Of a stretch of DNA of 64,000 nucleotides, positions 1 through 8,670 are shown in pieces. Source of the stretch: Streptomyces sp. NBC_01381 (GTDB lineage: Bacteria > Actinomycetota > Actinomycetes > Streptomycetales > Streptomycetaceae). Made by a program: the position numbers and the translations under genes. The number at the start of each line of letters is the position of its first letter. Within the stretch, counting starts at the first letter, position 1. The notes under the pieces are model-generated. The model did no database searches, had not been told where the DNA came from, and saw only the letters and a list, made by a program, of their open reading frames with translations. The stretch is taken from assembly GCF_026340305.1 (NCBI RefSeq), contig NZ_JAPEPI010000001.1:2170001-2234000 (forward strand), read 5' to 3'.

Positions 1-407
1 TCACCGGCGGAGACCGACAGCGGCACGGAAGGCCCCGGCAGCAGATAGCTCTCGCAGGACGCGGCCGGCACCTGTTCGAGAAGGAGTGCGTTGCGCACCT
101 CGTCGACGACGTACTCGGCGACCCCGTACCGGTCCGGCTCCACCGCCAGCTGGTAGGGGTCGGCGGCGTCCCCGAGTTTGCCTCCGGTGGCCTGCAGCAG
201 CGGGTCCGCGCCGTCCCGCAGGCGCAGCCGCAGCCGGCCCGACTTCTTGCCCTGCTCGAAGGCGATTCCCGCCAACGCGGCCAAGGGGACGGCCAGTTCC
301 CCCAGCGACTTGCGCAGCAGCGACACGTTCTTGTCGCGTCCCGGCACAAGGCGCAGCGTCTCTCCGTCGAAGGTCCAGGTCCCGTCGCGCTGGATGATTT
401 CCGCCAT
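1..407 (-). CDS. DUF4429 domain protein, 3' end outside window
   Basis: The reading frame opens with ATG at 407 (MAEIIQRDGTWTFDGETLRL) and stays open to the left edge, giving 135 codons of an incomplete protein. The opening block, with its pattern of a tryptophan-phenylalanine-aspartate stretch followed by KNVSLLRKSLGELAVPLAAL, matches the DUF4429 domain found in many streptomycete proteins of unknown function. There is no signal peptide or membrane segment in the visible part, so it is probably cytoplasmic. It is divergent from the GH20 gene at 565. A longer open frame starting at 423 in another phase is an antisense-type shadow without family resemblance. Function is unknown; the family call is fairly safe. 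Confidence 0.75.
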   Translation of the reverse strand, partial: MAEIIQRDGTWTFDGETLRLVPGRDKNVSLLRKSLGELAVPLAALAGIAFEQGKKSGRLRLRLRDGADPLLQATGGKLGDAADPYQLAVEPDRYGVAEYVVDEVRNALLLEQVPAASCESYLLPGPSVPLSVSAG

Positions 408-437
408 GGGAGGATTCTTCCATCGGCGGGCGGCGGA

Positions 438-453
438 AGTGGTCTACACCCTT
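438..453. promoter_or_regulatory. DasR-like (dre) operator
   Basis: The 16-mer AGTGGTCTACACCCTT agrees at 13 of 16 positions with the dre consensus of the GntR regulator DasR (A-[G/C]-TGGTCTAGACCA-[G/C]-T). It lies in the divergent intergenic region about 110 bp before the GH20 hexosaminidase, an enzyme class known to be under DasR in Streptomyces because it releases N-acetylglucosamine. Site and family logic agree, but binding is inferred. Confidence 0.5.
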
Positions 454-564
454 GACCCGTCACGGGGCGCAAGGTACCCATGGTGACCGTTCAATCAAGC
501 CGTACCAGTGATGCACCACAGTGAGGCGCCACCCGTGACGTAGCCCCGTCGAAGGGACCCGCTT

Positions 565-2175
565 GTGAGAGAGCACCACAGATCGACCCGCCTGTTCGGC
601 TCGCTGCTGCTCGTCGCCGCGGCCGGACTCTCGTCGGTGGCCGCCGTGCCGTCAGGTCAGGAGGCAGCCACGACCCCCGCCCCGACCCCGCTCGGCCAGG
701 TGATCCCGGCGCCCGCGTCGGCGGTCCCCGGCGGATCGGCGTACGAGATCAACTCCAAGACCCGCATCCGGGTCGACGACTCGCGTGACGCGCAGCGGAT
801 CGGCGGCTATCTGGCGGACGTCCTGCGTCCCTCCACCGGCTACGCGCTCAAGGTCACCGACGACGAAGGCCGCGACGGCATCCGCCTTCGGCTCTCCGCC
901 AAGGACAAGTCCCTTGGTGACGAGGGCTACCGCCTCGAATCCAAGCGCGGTTCCGTCACCATCACCGCCCGCAAGGCCGCCGGGCTCTTCTACGGCGTGC
1001 AGACGCTGCGTCAGCAGCTTCCCGCGGCCGCCGAGAAGAAGACGAAGCAGGCGGGGCCCTGGCTGGTCGCCGGCGGCACCATCGAGGACAAGCCGCGCTA
1101 CGAGTACCGCGGCGCGATGCTCGACGTGTCGCGGCACTTCTTCTCGGTGGACAAGGTCAAGCGCTACATCGACCAGATGTCGCTCTACAAGGTCAACAAG
1201 CTGCATCTGCACCTGAGCGACGACCAGGGCTGGCGGATCGCCATCGACTCCTGGCCCAAGCTCGCCGAGTACGGCGGCTCCACGCAGGTCGGCGGCGGCA
1301 AGGGCGGCTACTACACCAAGGCCCAGTACAAGGAGATCATCGAGTACGCCTCATCGCGTCAGCTCGAAGTGATCCCCGAGATCGACATGCCGGGCCACAC
1401 GAACGCCGCGCTCGCCTCGTACGCCGAGCTGAACTGCAACGGCGTGGCGCCCCCGCTCTACACCGGCACCGAGGTCGGCTTCAGCTCGCTGTGCGTGAAG
1501 AAGGACGTGACGTACGACTTCGTGGACGACGTGATCCGCGAGCTCGCCGCCATGACGCCCGGCAAGTACATCCACATCGGCGGTGACGAGGCGCACTCCA
1601 CCAGCCACGAGGACTACGTGGCGTTCATGAACAAGGTCCAGCCGGTGGTCGCCAAGTACGGGAAGACGGCGATCGGTTGGCACCAGCTGACCGGCGCGAC
1701 TCCCGCGAAGGGCGCGCTCGCGCAGTACTGGGGTTACGACGCCACCAGTGCCGCCGAGCGCGAGCAGGTCGCGAACGCGGCGAAGAACGGCACCAAGCTC
1801 GTCCTCTCGCCGGCCGACCGCGCCTACATGGACATGAAGTACAACAAGGACACCCCGCTCGGCCTCGCCTGGGCGGGCTATGTCGAGGTGCAGCGCAGCT
1901 ACGACTGGGACCCGGGCACGTATCTGACGGGCGCGCCCGCGGACTCGATCCAGGGTGTCGAGGCGCCGCTGTGGTCGGAGACGATCTGGGAGTCGAAGCA
2001 CATCGAGTACATGGCGTTCCCGCGGCTTCCCGGCATCGCCGAGCTCGGCTGGTCGCCCGCGTCGACGCACGACTGGGACAAGTACAAGGTGCGGCTCGCC
2101 GGACAGGGGCCGCGCTGGGACGCGATGGGCATGGACTACTACAAGTCGCCTCAGGTGCCTTGGCCGTCCAAGTAG
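565..2175 (+). CDS. secreted beta-N-acetylhexosaminidase, GH20
   Basis: This 536-residue protein should remove terminal N-acetylglucosamine from chitin or peptidoglycan fragments outside the cell. It starts at GTG 565. An N-terminal signal peptide (basic start, hydrophobic residues about 10-28) leads into a GH20 N-terminal domain (about 45-170) and the catalytic barrel (about 180-520). Visible landmarks are LHLSDDQGWR at 215-224, PEIDMPGH at 271-278, and the catalytic Asp-Glu pair D341-E342 in HIGGDEAH. The length is normal for the family. It is a single-gene unit: it stands alone between a divergent DUF4429 gene and a convergent siderophore operon, with a strong terminator directly after it and a DasR-like site before it. 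Confidence 0.93.
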   Translation: MREHHRSTRLFGSLLLVAAAGLSSVAAVPSGQEAATTPAPTPLGQVIPAPASAVPGGSAYEINSKTRIRVDDSRDAQRIGGYLADVLRPSTGYALKVTDDEGRDGIRLRLSAKDKSLGDEGYRLESKRGSVTITARKAAGLFYGVQTLRQQLPAAAEKKTKQAGPWLVAGGTIEDKPRYEYRGAMLDVSRHFFSVDKVKRYIDQMSLYKVNKLHLHLSDDQGWRIAIDSWPKLAEYGGSTQVGGGKGGYYTKAQYKEIIEYASSRQLEVIPEIDMPGHTNAALASYAELNCNGVAPPLYTGTEVGFSSLCVKKDVTYDFVDDVIRELAAMTPGKYIHIGGDEAHSTSHEDYVAFMNKVQPVVAKYGKTAIGWHQLTGATPAKGALAQYWGYDATSAAEREQVANAAKNGTKLVLSPADRAYMDMKYNKDTPLGLAWAGYVEVQRSYDWDPGTYLTGAPADSIQGVEAPLWSETIWESKHIEYMAFPRLPGIAELGWSPASTHDWDKYKVRLAGQGPRWDAMGMDYYKSPQVPWPSK

Positions 2176-2193
2176 CCATCTGCGTACGTATAT

Positions 2194-2231
2194 GAGTGGG
2201 GCTCCCAAGGACCGTCTTGGGAGCCCCACTC
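2194..2231. terminator. bidirectional terminator between hexosaminidase and desD
   Basis: A perfect 16-bp inverted repeat (arms 2194-2209 and 2216-2231, beginning GAGTGGGGCTCCC) encloses a 6-nt loop. It sits 19 bp past the hexosaminidase stop and 21 bp past the desD stop, so it can end both convergent transcripts. There is no long T-tract, which is common for streptomycete terminators. Confidence 0.85.
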
Positions 2232-2251
2232 GGCTTATGAGGGACGACCGC

Positions 2252-4018
2252 TCACGCGAGCGGGTTCTTCAACGTCCCCACCAGCTGCAGCGCGCCCGCC
2301 GGGTCGGCGAGGTCGACCATCTGCTCGTTGTCCCGCAGCTGCAGCCGGTTCAGGCAGGACCGGGCGAACTCCGGGGCGAACAGGTCGTACTGCTTGAACT
2401 TGTCGGCCAGTTGGGGCGTCGCCTCCTGGTAGGTGGTGACGCACTCGGCGACCGCGGCCCAGAAGCCCTCCTCGTCGACAAGGCCCTCCGTGACGAGGTT
2501 CGCCGACAGGAAGCGGAAGAAGCAGTCGAAGACGTCCGTGAAGATCGACAGGAGTTTCTGGCCCTCGGGGACCTCGACGCGCAGCCGCTCGACCGTCGGC
2601 GGAAGCACCGCGTCCGGGTCCATGACCGCGATCTCCTCGGCGATGTCCTTGAAGATCGCCCGCTGTACGACGCCGTCCTTCAGGACCAGGATCACGTTCT
2701 CGCCGTGCGGCATGAAGACGAGGTCGTACGCGTAGAAGCTGTGAAGCAGCGGCGTCAGATAGGCGTGCAGATAGCCGCGCAGCCACTCGGCCGGGGTGAG
2801 ACCGGAGCGCTCGATGAGGGCGCCCGCGAAGGACGTGCCGTCCCGGTCGGTGTGCAACAGCGAGGCCATGGTGGCCAGTTGCTCGCCCTCGGCGAGCGAC
2901 GGCACGGGGCTCTCGCGCCACAGGGCGGCGAGCATCTTGCGGTAGGGGGAGTAGCGGTCGGTCGCGGCCTCGTACTCCAGGTGGCGATAGCCGACGGCGG
3001 CGCGCTCGCGGATGATCGTCAGGCCGGTGGACTTCAGGGTCTCGTCGGTGTCGATGAGGTTCGCGAGCCAGTCGTTGATCGCCGGGGTTGCCTCCATGTA
3101 CGCCGCCGAAAGGCCGCGCATGAAGCCCATGTTGATGACGGAGAGCGCCGTCTTCACATAGTGCTTGGCGGGTTCGGTGGAGTTGAAGAAGGTGCGGATC
3201 GACTGCTGGGCCAGATACTCGTCGCCGCCCTCGCCCAGACACACCAGGCGCCGCTGGGCGACCTCGGCCGCGAAGGTCACCGACAGTTTGTTCCACCACT
3301 GCCAGGGGTGGGCCGGGATGAGGAGGTAGTCGTCGGGGTTCAGGCCCTGGTCGCGGAGTTTCCGGTCGAAGCGGTCCAGGGTCTCCTGGCCCAGCTCGGC
3401 CCGCAGGAACGACTCGTACTCAAGGCCCGCGCCCGCCGTGAAGGCCGCGCGCTCCTTGCTCGCCGCCAGCCACACCAGACGCACGGGGCTCGCGGTCTCG
3501 GGAGCGTACGAGAGGTACTCGTGCACGCCGAAGCCGAGCCGGCCGTTGTTCGCGACGAAGCAGGGGTGGCCCTCGGTCATGCCCGTCTCGATCTCCTGGA
3601 AGCCGGAGCGGGAGAGCTCGGCGGCCGGGATCGCGGGCTTGGTCAGTTTGTAGCAGGTGCCGGAGAGGGTGGAGGAGATCTCCTCCAGGTAGACCGGCAG
3701 GATCTCGTCGCTCAGGCCGAGGGCGGTGCGCAGCTCGACGAAGAACTCCAGGGCATCCAGGGGGAGTTCGGAGCCATCGCGGTGGCGGGTGATCGAGTCG
3801 GCGTCGATGTGCCAGTGGTCGAGCCGCAGGCGGCGGGCGCTGAACCGGTAGCGGGTCAGGGCGTCGTCGCTGCGGATGACGAATTTGTCGTCACCCAGCG
3901 GCTCCGGGGTGAACAGCCGCTCGTGGGAGAACTCGGCGATGGCCTTGCGGATGAGGAGGCGGTTGGCCTGCTCCCAGCGCTCGGGGGTCAGGTGCGCCAC
4001 GGCGTCGGACAGGGTCAT
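2252..4018 (-). CDS. desD: desferrioxamine synthetase DesD (NIS synthetase)
   Basis: DesD is the ATP-dependent IucA/IucC-type synthetase that oligomerises and cyclises N-hydroxy-N-succinylcadaverine (and acetyl variants) into desferrioxamines E and B. The 588-residue protein has the family hallmarks: the EGHPCFVANNGR segment in the N-terminal third, IPAHPWQWW in the middle, and the C-terminal FerIucA-type MPHGENVIL motif. It is the last gene of the minus-strand desABCD operon; its start overlaps the desC stop by 4 bp, which suggests translational coupling. A bidirectional terminator follows. The family and the operon context both point to desferrioxamine. Confidence 0.95.
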   Translation of the reverse strand: MTLSDAVAHLTPERWEQANRLLIRKAIAEFSHERLFTPEPLGDDKFVIRSDDALTRYRFSARRLRLDHWHIDADSITRHRDGSELPLDALEFFVELRTALGLSDEILPVYLEEISSTLSGTCYKLTKPAIPAAELSRSGFQEIETGMTEGHPCFVANNGRLGFGVHEYLSYAPETASPVRLVWLAASKERAAFTAGAGLEYESFLRAELGQETLDRFDRKLRDQGLNPDDYLLIPAHPWQWWNKLSVTFAAEVAQRRLVCLGEGGDEYLAQQSIRTFFNSTEPAKHYVKTALSVINMGFMRGLSAAYMEATPAINDWLANLIDTDETLKSTGLTIIRERAAVGYRHLEYEAATDRYSPYRKMLAALWRESPVPSLAEGEQLATMASLLHTDRDGTSFAGALIERSGLTPAEWLRGYLHAYLTPLLHSFYAYDLVFMPHGENVILVLKDGVVQRAIFKDIAEEIAVMDPDAVLPPTVERLRVEVPEGQKLLSIFTDVFDCFFRFLSANLVTEGLVDEEGFWAAVAECVTTYQEATPQLADKFKQYDLFAPEFARSCLNRLQLRDNEQMVDLADPAGALQLVGTLKNPLA

Positions 4019-4569
4019 ATCGCCAACTCCCTTTCACTTACTGCTGCTTCGAACTGCTCGCGGGTGCAGAAGCTCAGCAGGGCTTCCTTCTCCGGCTTCT
4101 GGATGACGTGCGCGGGAGTGAACCCGACGGCTTCGTTGAGGGCGTGCACCGCCGTGTTGCGTACGTCCGGTTCGACCACGACGCGTCGCGTTGCGGGGTC
4201 CGCGAAGAGCGTCGCCATCACTTTGGTGATCACGGCGCGGGTGAAGCCGGGGACGCGGACGTCGGACGGTGCGGTGAGGAAGTGCATGCCCACGTCGCCG
4301 GGCTGGGGCTCGTAAAGACCCGCGAGTTCGACGTGCGCGGGGTCGTAGCGCTCCATCAGGAACGCGGGCACGCCGTCGCGCAGGCCGAGGAACGCGTCGT
4401 GGTGCTCGGCGGCCGCGATCGCCATGTACTCGCGCTCGACGTCCGGGAGCTTCGCGTCCTGCATCATCCAGAACGCGGCCTTGGGGTGGGTGACCCAGCC
4501 GTGAAGGAGCTCGGCGTCGGTCAGCGGGTCCAGGGGGCGGAGGGTCAGCTCTCCTGTGGTGGCGCTCAT
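4015..4569 (-). CDS. desC: acyl-CoA N-acyltransferase DesC
   Basis: DesC transfers succinyl or acetyl groups from CoA to the hydroxylamine of N-hydroxycadaverine, forming the hydroxamate that binds iron. This 184-residue protein is a GNAT-fold siderophore acyltransferase of the IucB/RhbD type; the segment [19 protein letters not shown] followed by [11 protein letters not shown] is typical. It overlaps desB by 4 bp on one side and desD by 4 bp on the other, so it is deeply embedded in the operon. Cytoplasmic, with no extra domains. Confidence 0.93.
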   Translation of the reverse strand: MSATTGELTLRPLDPLTDAELLHGWVTHPKAAFWMMQDAKLPDVEREYMAIAAAEHHDAFLGLRDGVPAFLMERYDPAHVELAGLYEPQPGDVGMHFLTAPSDVRVPGFTRAVITKVMATLFADPATRRVVVEPDVRNTAVHALNEAVGFTPAHVIQKPEKEALLSFCTREQFEAAVSERELAI

Positions 4570-5861
4570 ACGGCGAACTCCTGGAAGGCGATGGACTTCT
4601 CGACGGGGTAGTACTCGCAGCCGAGCAGCTCGCCGATGATGTAGGCGTTGCGGTAGGGGCCCATGCCCAGGTCGGGGCTGGTGAGCGAGTGGGCGTGCAC
4701 GGCGCCGTTCTGCAGGAAGATGCCGCGCCCCGTGGTGTCGATGGAGTAGTTGCGGGCGACTTCGTAGCGGCCCCGGCCGTCCCAGCGGATCCGGTCGCGC
4801 ACCGGCTCCAGGAAGTCCGGCATGACGTACTGATAGCCGGTGGCGAGGATCAGGCCCTCCGAGCTCAGCTCGAAGTCCTTGCCCTGCTCTTCCTGGTGCA
4901 GCCCGAGGGTGTAGCTGCCGTTTTCGTAACGGGCGCTGTGCAGCGCCGAGTTGGTGAGCAGGCGGGTGGGGACCGGGCCGCCGATGTTCTTCTGGTAGAG
5001 CAGGTCGAAGATCTCGTTGATGAGGTCGCCGTCGATGCCCTTGAAGAGGGTCTTCTGCTGGTCCTGGAGGCGGTAGCGGGTCTCTTCCGGCAGTGCGTGG
5101 AAGTAGTCGACGTACTCCGGAGAGGTCATCTCCAGCGTCAGCTTCGTGTACTCGAGGGGGAAGAAGCGCGGGGAGCGGGTGACCCAGTTGAGCTGGTAGC
5201 CGTGTACGTCGATCTCGCTCAGGAGGTCCTGGTAGATCTCGGCGGCGGACTGGCCGCTGCCGACGAGCGTGATCGACTTCTTCCGCTGCAGCTCCTGCTT
5301 GGCCTGCAGATAGCGGGAGTTGTGGATGAAGTCACCGCCGAGGTCCCGGCAGGGCTCGGGGATGTGCGGCGGGGTGCCGGTGCCGAGGACGAGGTGGCGG
5401 GCCCGGAAGGTGTCGCCGGTCTCGGTACGGACGACGTACAGCTCGTTCTCGTCCTCGTATGTCACCTCGGTCACCGTCGTGTTGAAACGGATCGACGAGA
5501 GTCTCGCGGCCGCCCAGCGGCAGTAGTCGTTGTACTCGGTCCGCAGCGGATAGAAGTTCTCGCGGATGTAGAAGGAGTACAACCGCCCCGATTCCTTCAG
5601 GTAGTTGAGGAAGGAGTAGGGGGACGTGGGGTCCGCGAGGGTGACCAGGTCGGACATGAACGGGGTCTGGAGGTGGGCGCCGTCGAGGAACATGCCCGAG
5701 TGCCACTCGAAGTCCGGCTTGGACTCCAGGAACAGGCCGCTCAGCTCGTCGACGTGCTCGGTCAGACAGGCGAGGCCGAGGTTGAAGGGGCCGAGCCCGA
5801 TGCCGATGAAGTCCAGGGTTTCTCGGTGATCAGGAAGCGCGTTTTCAGGAAGCGCGGTCAA
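4566..5861 (-). CDS. desB: cadaverine N-monooxygenase DesB
   Basis: DesB is the FAD- and NADPH-dependent N-hydroxylating monooxygenase that converts cadaverine to N-hydroxycadaverine. The 431-residue protein has the N-terminal FAD site [11 protein letters not shown] (20-30), the NADPH-binding segment [15 protein letters not shown] in the middle and the late ATGYQYVMP motif of the lysine/ornithine N-monooxygenase family. Its start lies 17 bp inside the end of desA, so the two are probably translationally coupled. Confidence 0.94.
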   Translation of the reverse strand: MTALPENALPDHRETLDFIGIGLGPFNLGLACLTEHVDELSGLFLESKPDFEWHSGMFLDGAHLQTPFMSDLVTLADPTSPYSFLNYLKESGRLYSFYIRENFYPLRTEYNDYCRWAAARLSSIRFNTTVTEVTYEDENELYVVRTETGDTFRARHLVLGTGTPPHIPEPCRDLGGDFIHNSRYLQAKQELQRKKSITLVGSGQSAAEIYQDLLSEIDVHGYQLNWVTRSPRFFPLEYTKLTLEMTSPEYVDYFHALPEETRYRLQDQQKTLFKGIDGDLINEIFDLLYQKNIGGPVPTRLLTNSALHSARYENGSYTLGLHQEEQGKDFELSSEGLILATGYQYVMPDFLEPVRDRIRWDGRGRYEVARNYSIDTTGRGIFLQNGAVHAHSLTSPDLGMGPYRNAYIIGELLGCEYYPVEKSIAFQEFAV

Positions 5862-7293
5862 GGGTCTCTCCCAGGTACTGCTCGGCGTGGCCGGCGATCA
5901 GATCGAGGACGGCCGAGATGTCGTCGGCCGTGGTCTCGGGGTTGAGCAGGGTGAACTTGAGGTACTGGCGGTCGCCCACCTTGGTGCCCGCCACGACGGC
6001 GTCACCGGAGGCGAACAGGGCCTTGCGGGCGTACAGATTGGCCCGGTCGATGGCCGACGGGTCGCAGATCGACCCGGGTATGTAGCGGAAGACGAGCGTC
6101 GAGAGCTGGGGCTCGACGACCACGTCGTAGCGGGGGTCGGCGGCCAGCATCTTCCAGCCGTGCTCGGCGAGGGCACAGACCTCGTCGAAGAGGTCGCCGA
6201 TCGCGTCCGCGCCCATCACGCGCAGCGTCATCCACAGCTTCAGGGCGTCGAAGCGGCGCGTCGTCTGCAGGGACTTGTCCACCTGGTTGGGGATGCGCTC
6301 CTGCACCATGCGGCGCGGGTTGAGGTACTCCGCGTGGTACGTCGCGTGGCTCAGCGTCGCGCCGTCCCGCACCAGGACGGCGGATGAACTCACCGGCTGG
6401 AAGAAGGACTTGTGGTAGTCGACGGTGACGGAGTCGGCGTGCTCGATGCCGTCGATGAGGTAGCGGTTCTTGCGCGAGGCGAGCAGACCGCAGCCGTACG
6501 CCGCGTCGACGTGCAGCCAGGTCTCGTACTGCTCGCAGAGCCCGGCGATCTCGGGCAGCGGGTCGATGGAACCGAAGTCGGTGGTTCCTGCGGTGGCGAC
6601 GACCGCCATGGGGGAGAGGTCGTCGCGGCGGCAGCGCTCCAGCTCGCGGGCGAGGGCCACGGTCTGCATGCGCTTGTTCTGGTCGGTGGGGATGGAGACG
6701 ACCGCGTCCTGGCCGAGGCCGAGCAGCGTGGCGGCTTTCTGGACGCTGAAGTGGCCGACCTCGGAGGCGAAGATGCGAAGGCGGTCGATGGGCTTTCCTG
6801 CCTTCGCCGCCTCCTCGCGGGCGAGCAGCAGGGCCTGCAGATTGGACTGGGTGCCGCCGCTGGTGAACACGCCGTCGGCGGCCGGGCCGAGCCCGATGCG
6901 GTCGGCGGTCCAGTCGATGAGGCGGCGCTCGATGAGCGTGCCGCCGGCGGACTGGTCCCAGGTGTCGAGCGAGGAGTTGACCGCGGAGAGCACGGCCTCG
7001 CCCAGGACGGCGGGGATGACGACCGGGCAGTTGAGGTGGGCGAGATAGCGGGGGTGGTGGAAGTACACGGCGTCGCGCAGGTAGAGCTCGTCGAGCTCGT
7101 CCAGGGCGGCGATCGTGTCGTGCAGGGGCTCGTCCAGGTCGACGGCCTCGATGCGGGGAGCGAGCGCGTCGACGGAGATCCCGGTGAACGGGCGGGAGGT
7201 GGTGGCGATTCTGGCCGCCACCCGCTCGACTCCCTCGGTCACGGAGCGGCGGTATCGCTCCGCGGTGGTGTCGTTGAGCAGGTGCGAGCGCAT
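5845..7293 (-). CDS. desA: PLP-dependent lysine decarboxylase DesA
   Basis: DesA makes cadaverine from L-lysine, the first step of desferrioxamine synthesis. The 482-residue protein is a group II PLP decarboxylase: TSGGTQSN at 144-151 contacts the cofactor phosphate, D263 in HVDAAYG pairs with the pyridine nitrogen, and K295 in VDYHKSF is the Schiff-base lysine. It heads the desABCD transcript, with an iron box 34 bp upstream of the ATG. That arrangement predicts repression by the DtxR-family regulator DmdR1/IdeR when iron is plentiful. Confidence 0.95.
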   Translation of the reverse strand: MRSHLLNDTTAERYRRSVTEGVERVAARIATTSRPFTGISVDALAPRIEAVDLDEPLHDTIAALDELDELYLRDAVYFHHPRYLAHLNCPVVIPAVLGEAVLSAVNSSLDTWDQSAGGTLIERRLIDWTADRIGLGPAADGVFTSGGTQSNLQALLLAREEAAKAGKPIDRLRIFASEVGHFSVQKAATLLGLGQDAVVSIPTDQNKRMQTVALARELERCRRDDLSPMAVVATAGTTDFGSIDPLPEIAGLCEQYETWLHVDAAYGCGLLASRKNRYLIDGIEHADSVTVDYHKSFFQPVSSSAVLVRDGATLSHATYHAEYLNPRRMVQERIPNQVDKSLQTTRRFDALKLWMTLRVMGADAIGDLFDEVCALAEHGWKMLAADPRYDVVVEPQLSTLVFRYIPGSICDPSAIDRANLYARKALFASGDAVVAGTKVGDRQYLKFTLLNPETTADDISAVLDLIAGHAEQYLGETLDRAS

Positions 7294-7326
7294 GAACGGT
7301 CCTCTGGGTGAGGTGGTTTGGGGAAG

Positions 7327-7345
7327 TGAGGTAAGCCTAACCTAA
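7327..7345. promoter_or_regulatory. iron box upstream of desA
   Basis: TGAGGTAAGCCTAACCTAA reads on the minus strand as TTAGGTTAGGCTTACCTCA, which matches the actinobacterial DmdR/IdeR iron-box consensus TTAGGTTAGGCTAACCTAA at 17 of 19 positions. It is placed in the desA promoter region and predicts iron-dependent repression of desABCD. Confidence 0.9.
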
Positions 7346-7375
7346 CTTCCTGTCTCATTGAACCCAGGGGTCCCA

Positions 7376-7418
7376 AAAACGGAGCTGCCCCCTCCGCGGC
7401 GCGTGGAGGGGGCAGCTC
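7376..7418 (-). terminator. terminator of desE
   Basis: A perfect 14-bp stem (7382-7395 with 7405-7418, GAGCTGCCCCCTCC arm) has a 9-nt loop. Read on the minus strand it is followed by a run of five T (complement of 7376-7380). It ends the desE transcript before the desA promoter, so desE and desABCD are separate units. Confidence 0.88.
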
Positions 7419-7458
7419 TTTGTTCTTGACGGGGTGTCGGATTCAACCGGACGTCGGC

Positions 7459-8496
7459 TCAGCTGACCTTCTTGGCCTTCTCGATCGCGTCGGCGAGGTC
7501 CTCGAGGATCGGGGCGCACTTGTCGTACGAGTAAATGGGCTCGGTGACGCGCGGGATGACCTGCCCGGCCTTGACCGCGGGCAGCTTCGCCCAGGTCGGC
7601 TTGTCCAGGTCGGCGGGCTGGATGGTGGCGGTGCGGTTGTCCATCATGATCACGTCCGCGGCGTGCTTGTTGACGTTCTCCCAGCTCAGGTTCTCGAACC
7701 AGCCGCCGCTCGCCTTCTTGGCGGCCTCGGACGGCTCGACGAAGTTCACGCCGAGGGACTTGAAGTACTCCAGGTCGGCGGAGAGGTTCGTGCCGGAGAC
7801 GTAGAAGATGTCCTGACTGGCCGAGCCGACGAGGACCTTGATGTCCTTGTTCGTCTTGGCCACCTTGCGCAGCCGCTCGGCCGCGGCCTCGAAGCGCTTC
7901 TTCGCCTTGACGACCTTGTCGGCCTTCACGTCGGCGCCCAGCGACTCGGCGAGCGCGAGCAGGCGCTGCAGGGGCTCGGTCATCTTGCGGTCGAAGACGC
8001 TGATGCCGGCGCTCGGGGCGAGCTTGAGGATCTTGTCCTTGCTCTCCTCGGGGACGGACCAGAGGGTGCCCGCGTCGTCGAACATCGTGGAGACGAGGAG
8101 GTCGGGGGCGAGGCCCGCGTACTTCTCGATGTTGAACTTGCCCCACTCGTTGCCGAGGATCGTCAGCTTGCTGATGTCCATGTCGCCGGCCTGGACGTCG
8201 GGCTTGCCGTCCTTGGTCTTCGTCGGGCCGAAGACGCCCTTGACCTCGATGCCGTAGTCGAAGAGGGCGGCGGCGACGCTGGTGAAGGCGACGATGTTCT
8301 TCGGCGTGGACTTGCTCTTGGCGGTCGTGCCGCGGTCGTCCTTGAAGCTCCAGGGCCCGGAGTCCGAGGCGCCCGCCTTGCCCGAACCACCCTTTTTGTC
8401 ATCGCCGCAGGCTGCCAGCAGGGCCGTGAGGCCAAGGGCGCCGCCGGCGGCGAGTATGCCGCGACGGGAGGGCTGAGGGAGGCGGGCGTGGGACAT
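7459..8496 (-). CDS. desE: siderophore-binding lipoprotein DesE
   Basis: DesE is the extracellular binding lipoprotein that captures ferric hydroxamate siderophores for an ABC importer (FecB/FhuD type, class III binding protein). The 345-residue protein begins with a signal peptide carrying consecutive arginines (PSRRGILAAGG) and a lipobox ending at Cys29 (LLAAC), so it is probably a Tat-exported lipoprotein. A mature periplasmic-binding fold follows, with the typical PKNIVAFTS strand near the start. It has its own iron box and its own terminator. In S. coelicolor desF, a siderophore-interacting reductase, separates desE and desA; here only the terminator and iron box lie between. Confidence 0.92.
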   Translation of the reverse strand: MSHARLPQPSRRGILAAGGALGLTALLAACGDDKKGGSGKAGASDSGPWSFKDDRGTTAKSKSTPKNIVAFTSVAAALFDYGIEVKGVFGPTKTKDGKPDVQAGDMDISKLTILGNEWGKFNIEKYAGLAPDLLVSTMFDDAGTLWSVPEESKDKILKLAPSAGISVFDRKMTEPLQRLLALAESLGADVKADKVVKAKKRFEAAAERLRKVAKTNKDIKVLVGSASQDIFYVSGTNLSADLEYFKSLGVNFVEPSEAAKKASGGWFENLSWENVNKHAADVIMMDNRTATIQPADLDKPTWAKLPAVKAGQVIPRVTEPIYSYDKCAPILEDLADAIEKAKKVS

Positions 8497-8549
8497 GAGG
8501 GTCTCTGCTTTCGTGAGGACGGCGACGGGCCACTGGCCGGAACTAGCGC

Positions 8550-8568
8550 TTAGGTTAACCTAACCTAA
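8550..8568. promoter_or_regulatory. iron box upstream of desE
   Basis: TTAGGTTAACCTAACCTAA is an 18-of-19 match to the iron-box consensus when read on the minus strand. It begins 54 bp upstream of the desE start codon, in the promoter region, and predicts co-repression of uptake with biosynthesis by iron. Confidence 0.92.
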
Positions 8569-8610
8569 GGCGATGTCCAGTGGCCCCTGGCGCCTGCCCT
8601 CGGGGACCCG

Positions 8611-8670
8611 GTCCTACTCGGTTCCCGTCGGTCCCGGTCGGTCCCAGTCGGTCCCAGTCGGTCCTAGGCG
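8611..8670. repeat. six imperfect 10-bp tandem repeats at the acdH 3' end
   Basis: Six decamers in exact 10-bp phase (typical unit GTCCCAGTCG) run from the desE upstream side into the stop codon of the acyl-CoA dehydrogenase (stop at 8664-8666). Two adjacent units are identical and the others differ at one to three bases. No function is evident; the array may be a replication-slippage product. Confidence 0.8.

Noticed and set aside
1..423. 140-residue frame at the left edge
   Set aside because: The frame that opens at 407 gives clear DUF4429 sequence; the 423 frame is Arg-rich and lacks resemblance to any family.
1955..4315. 786-residue open frame on the plus strand across desD
   Set aside because: It is antisense to DesD with its residue pattern explained by codon bias; no domain is recognisable.
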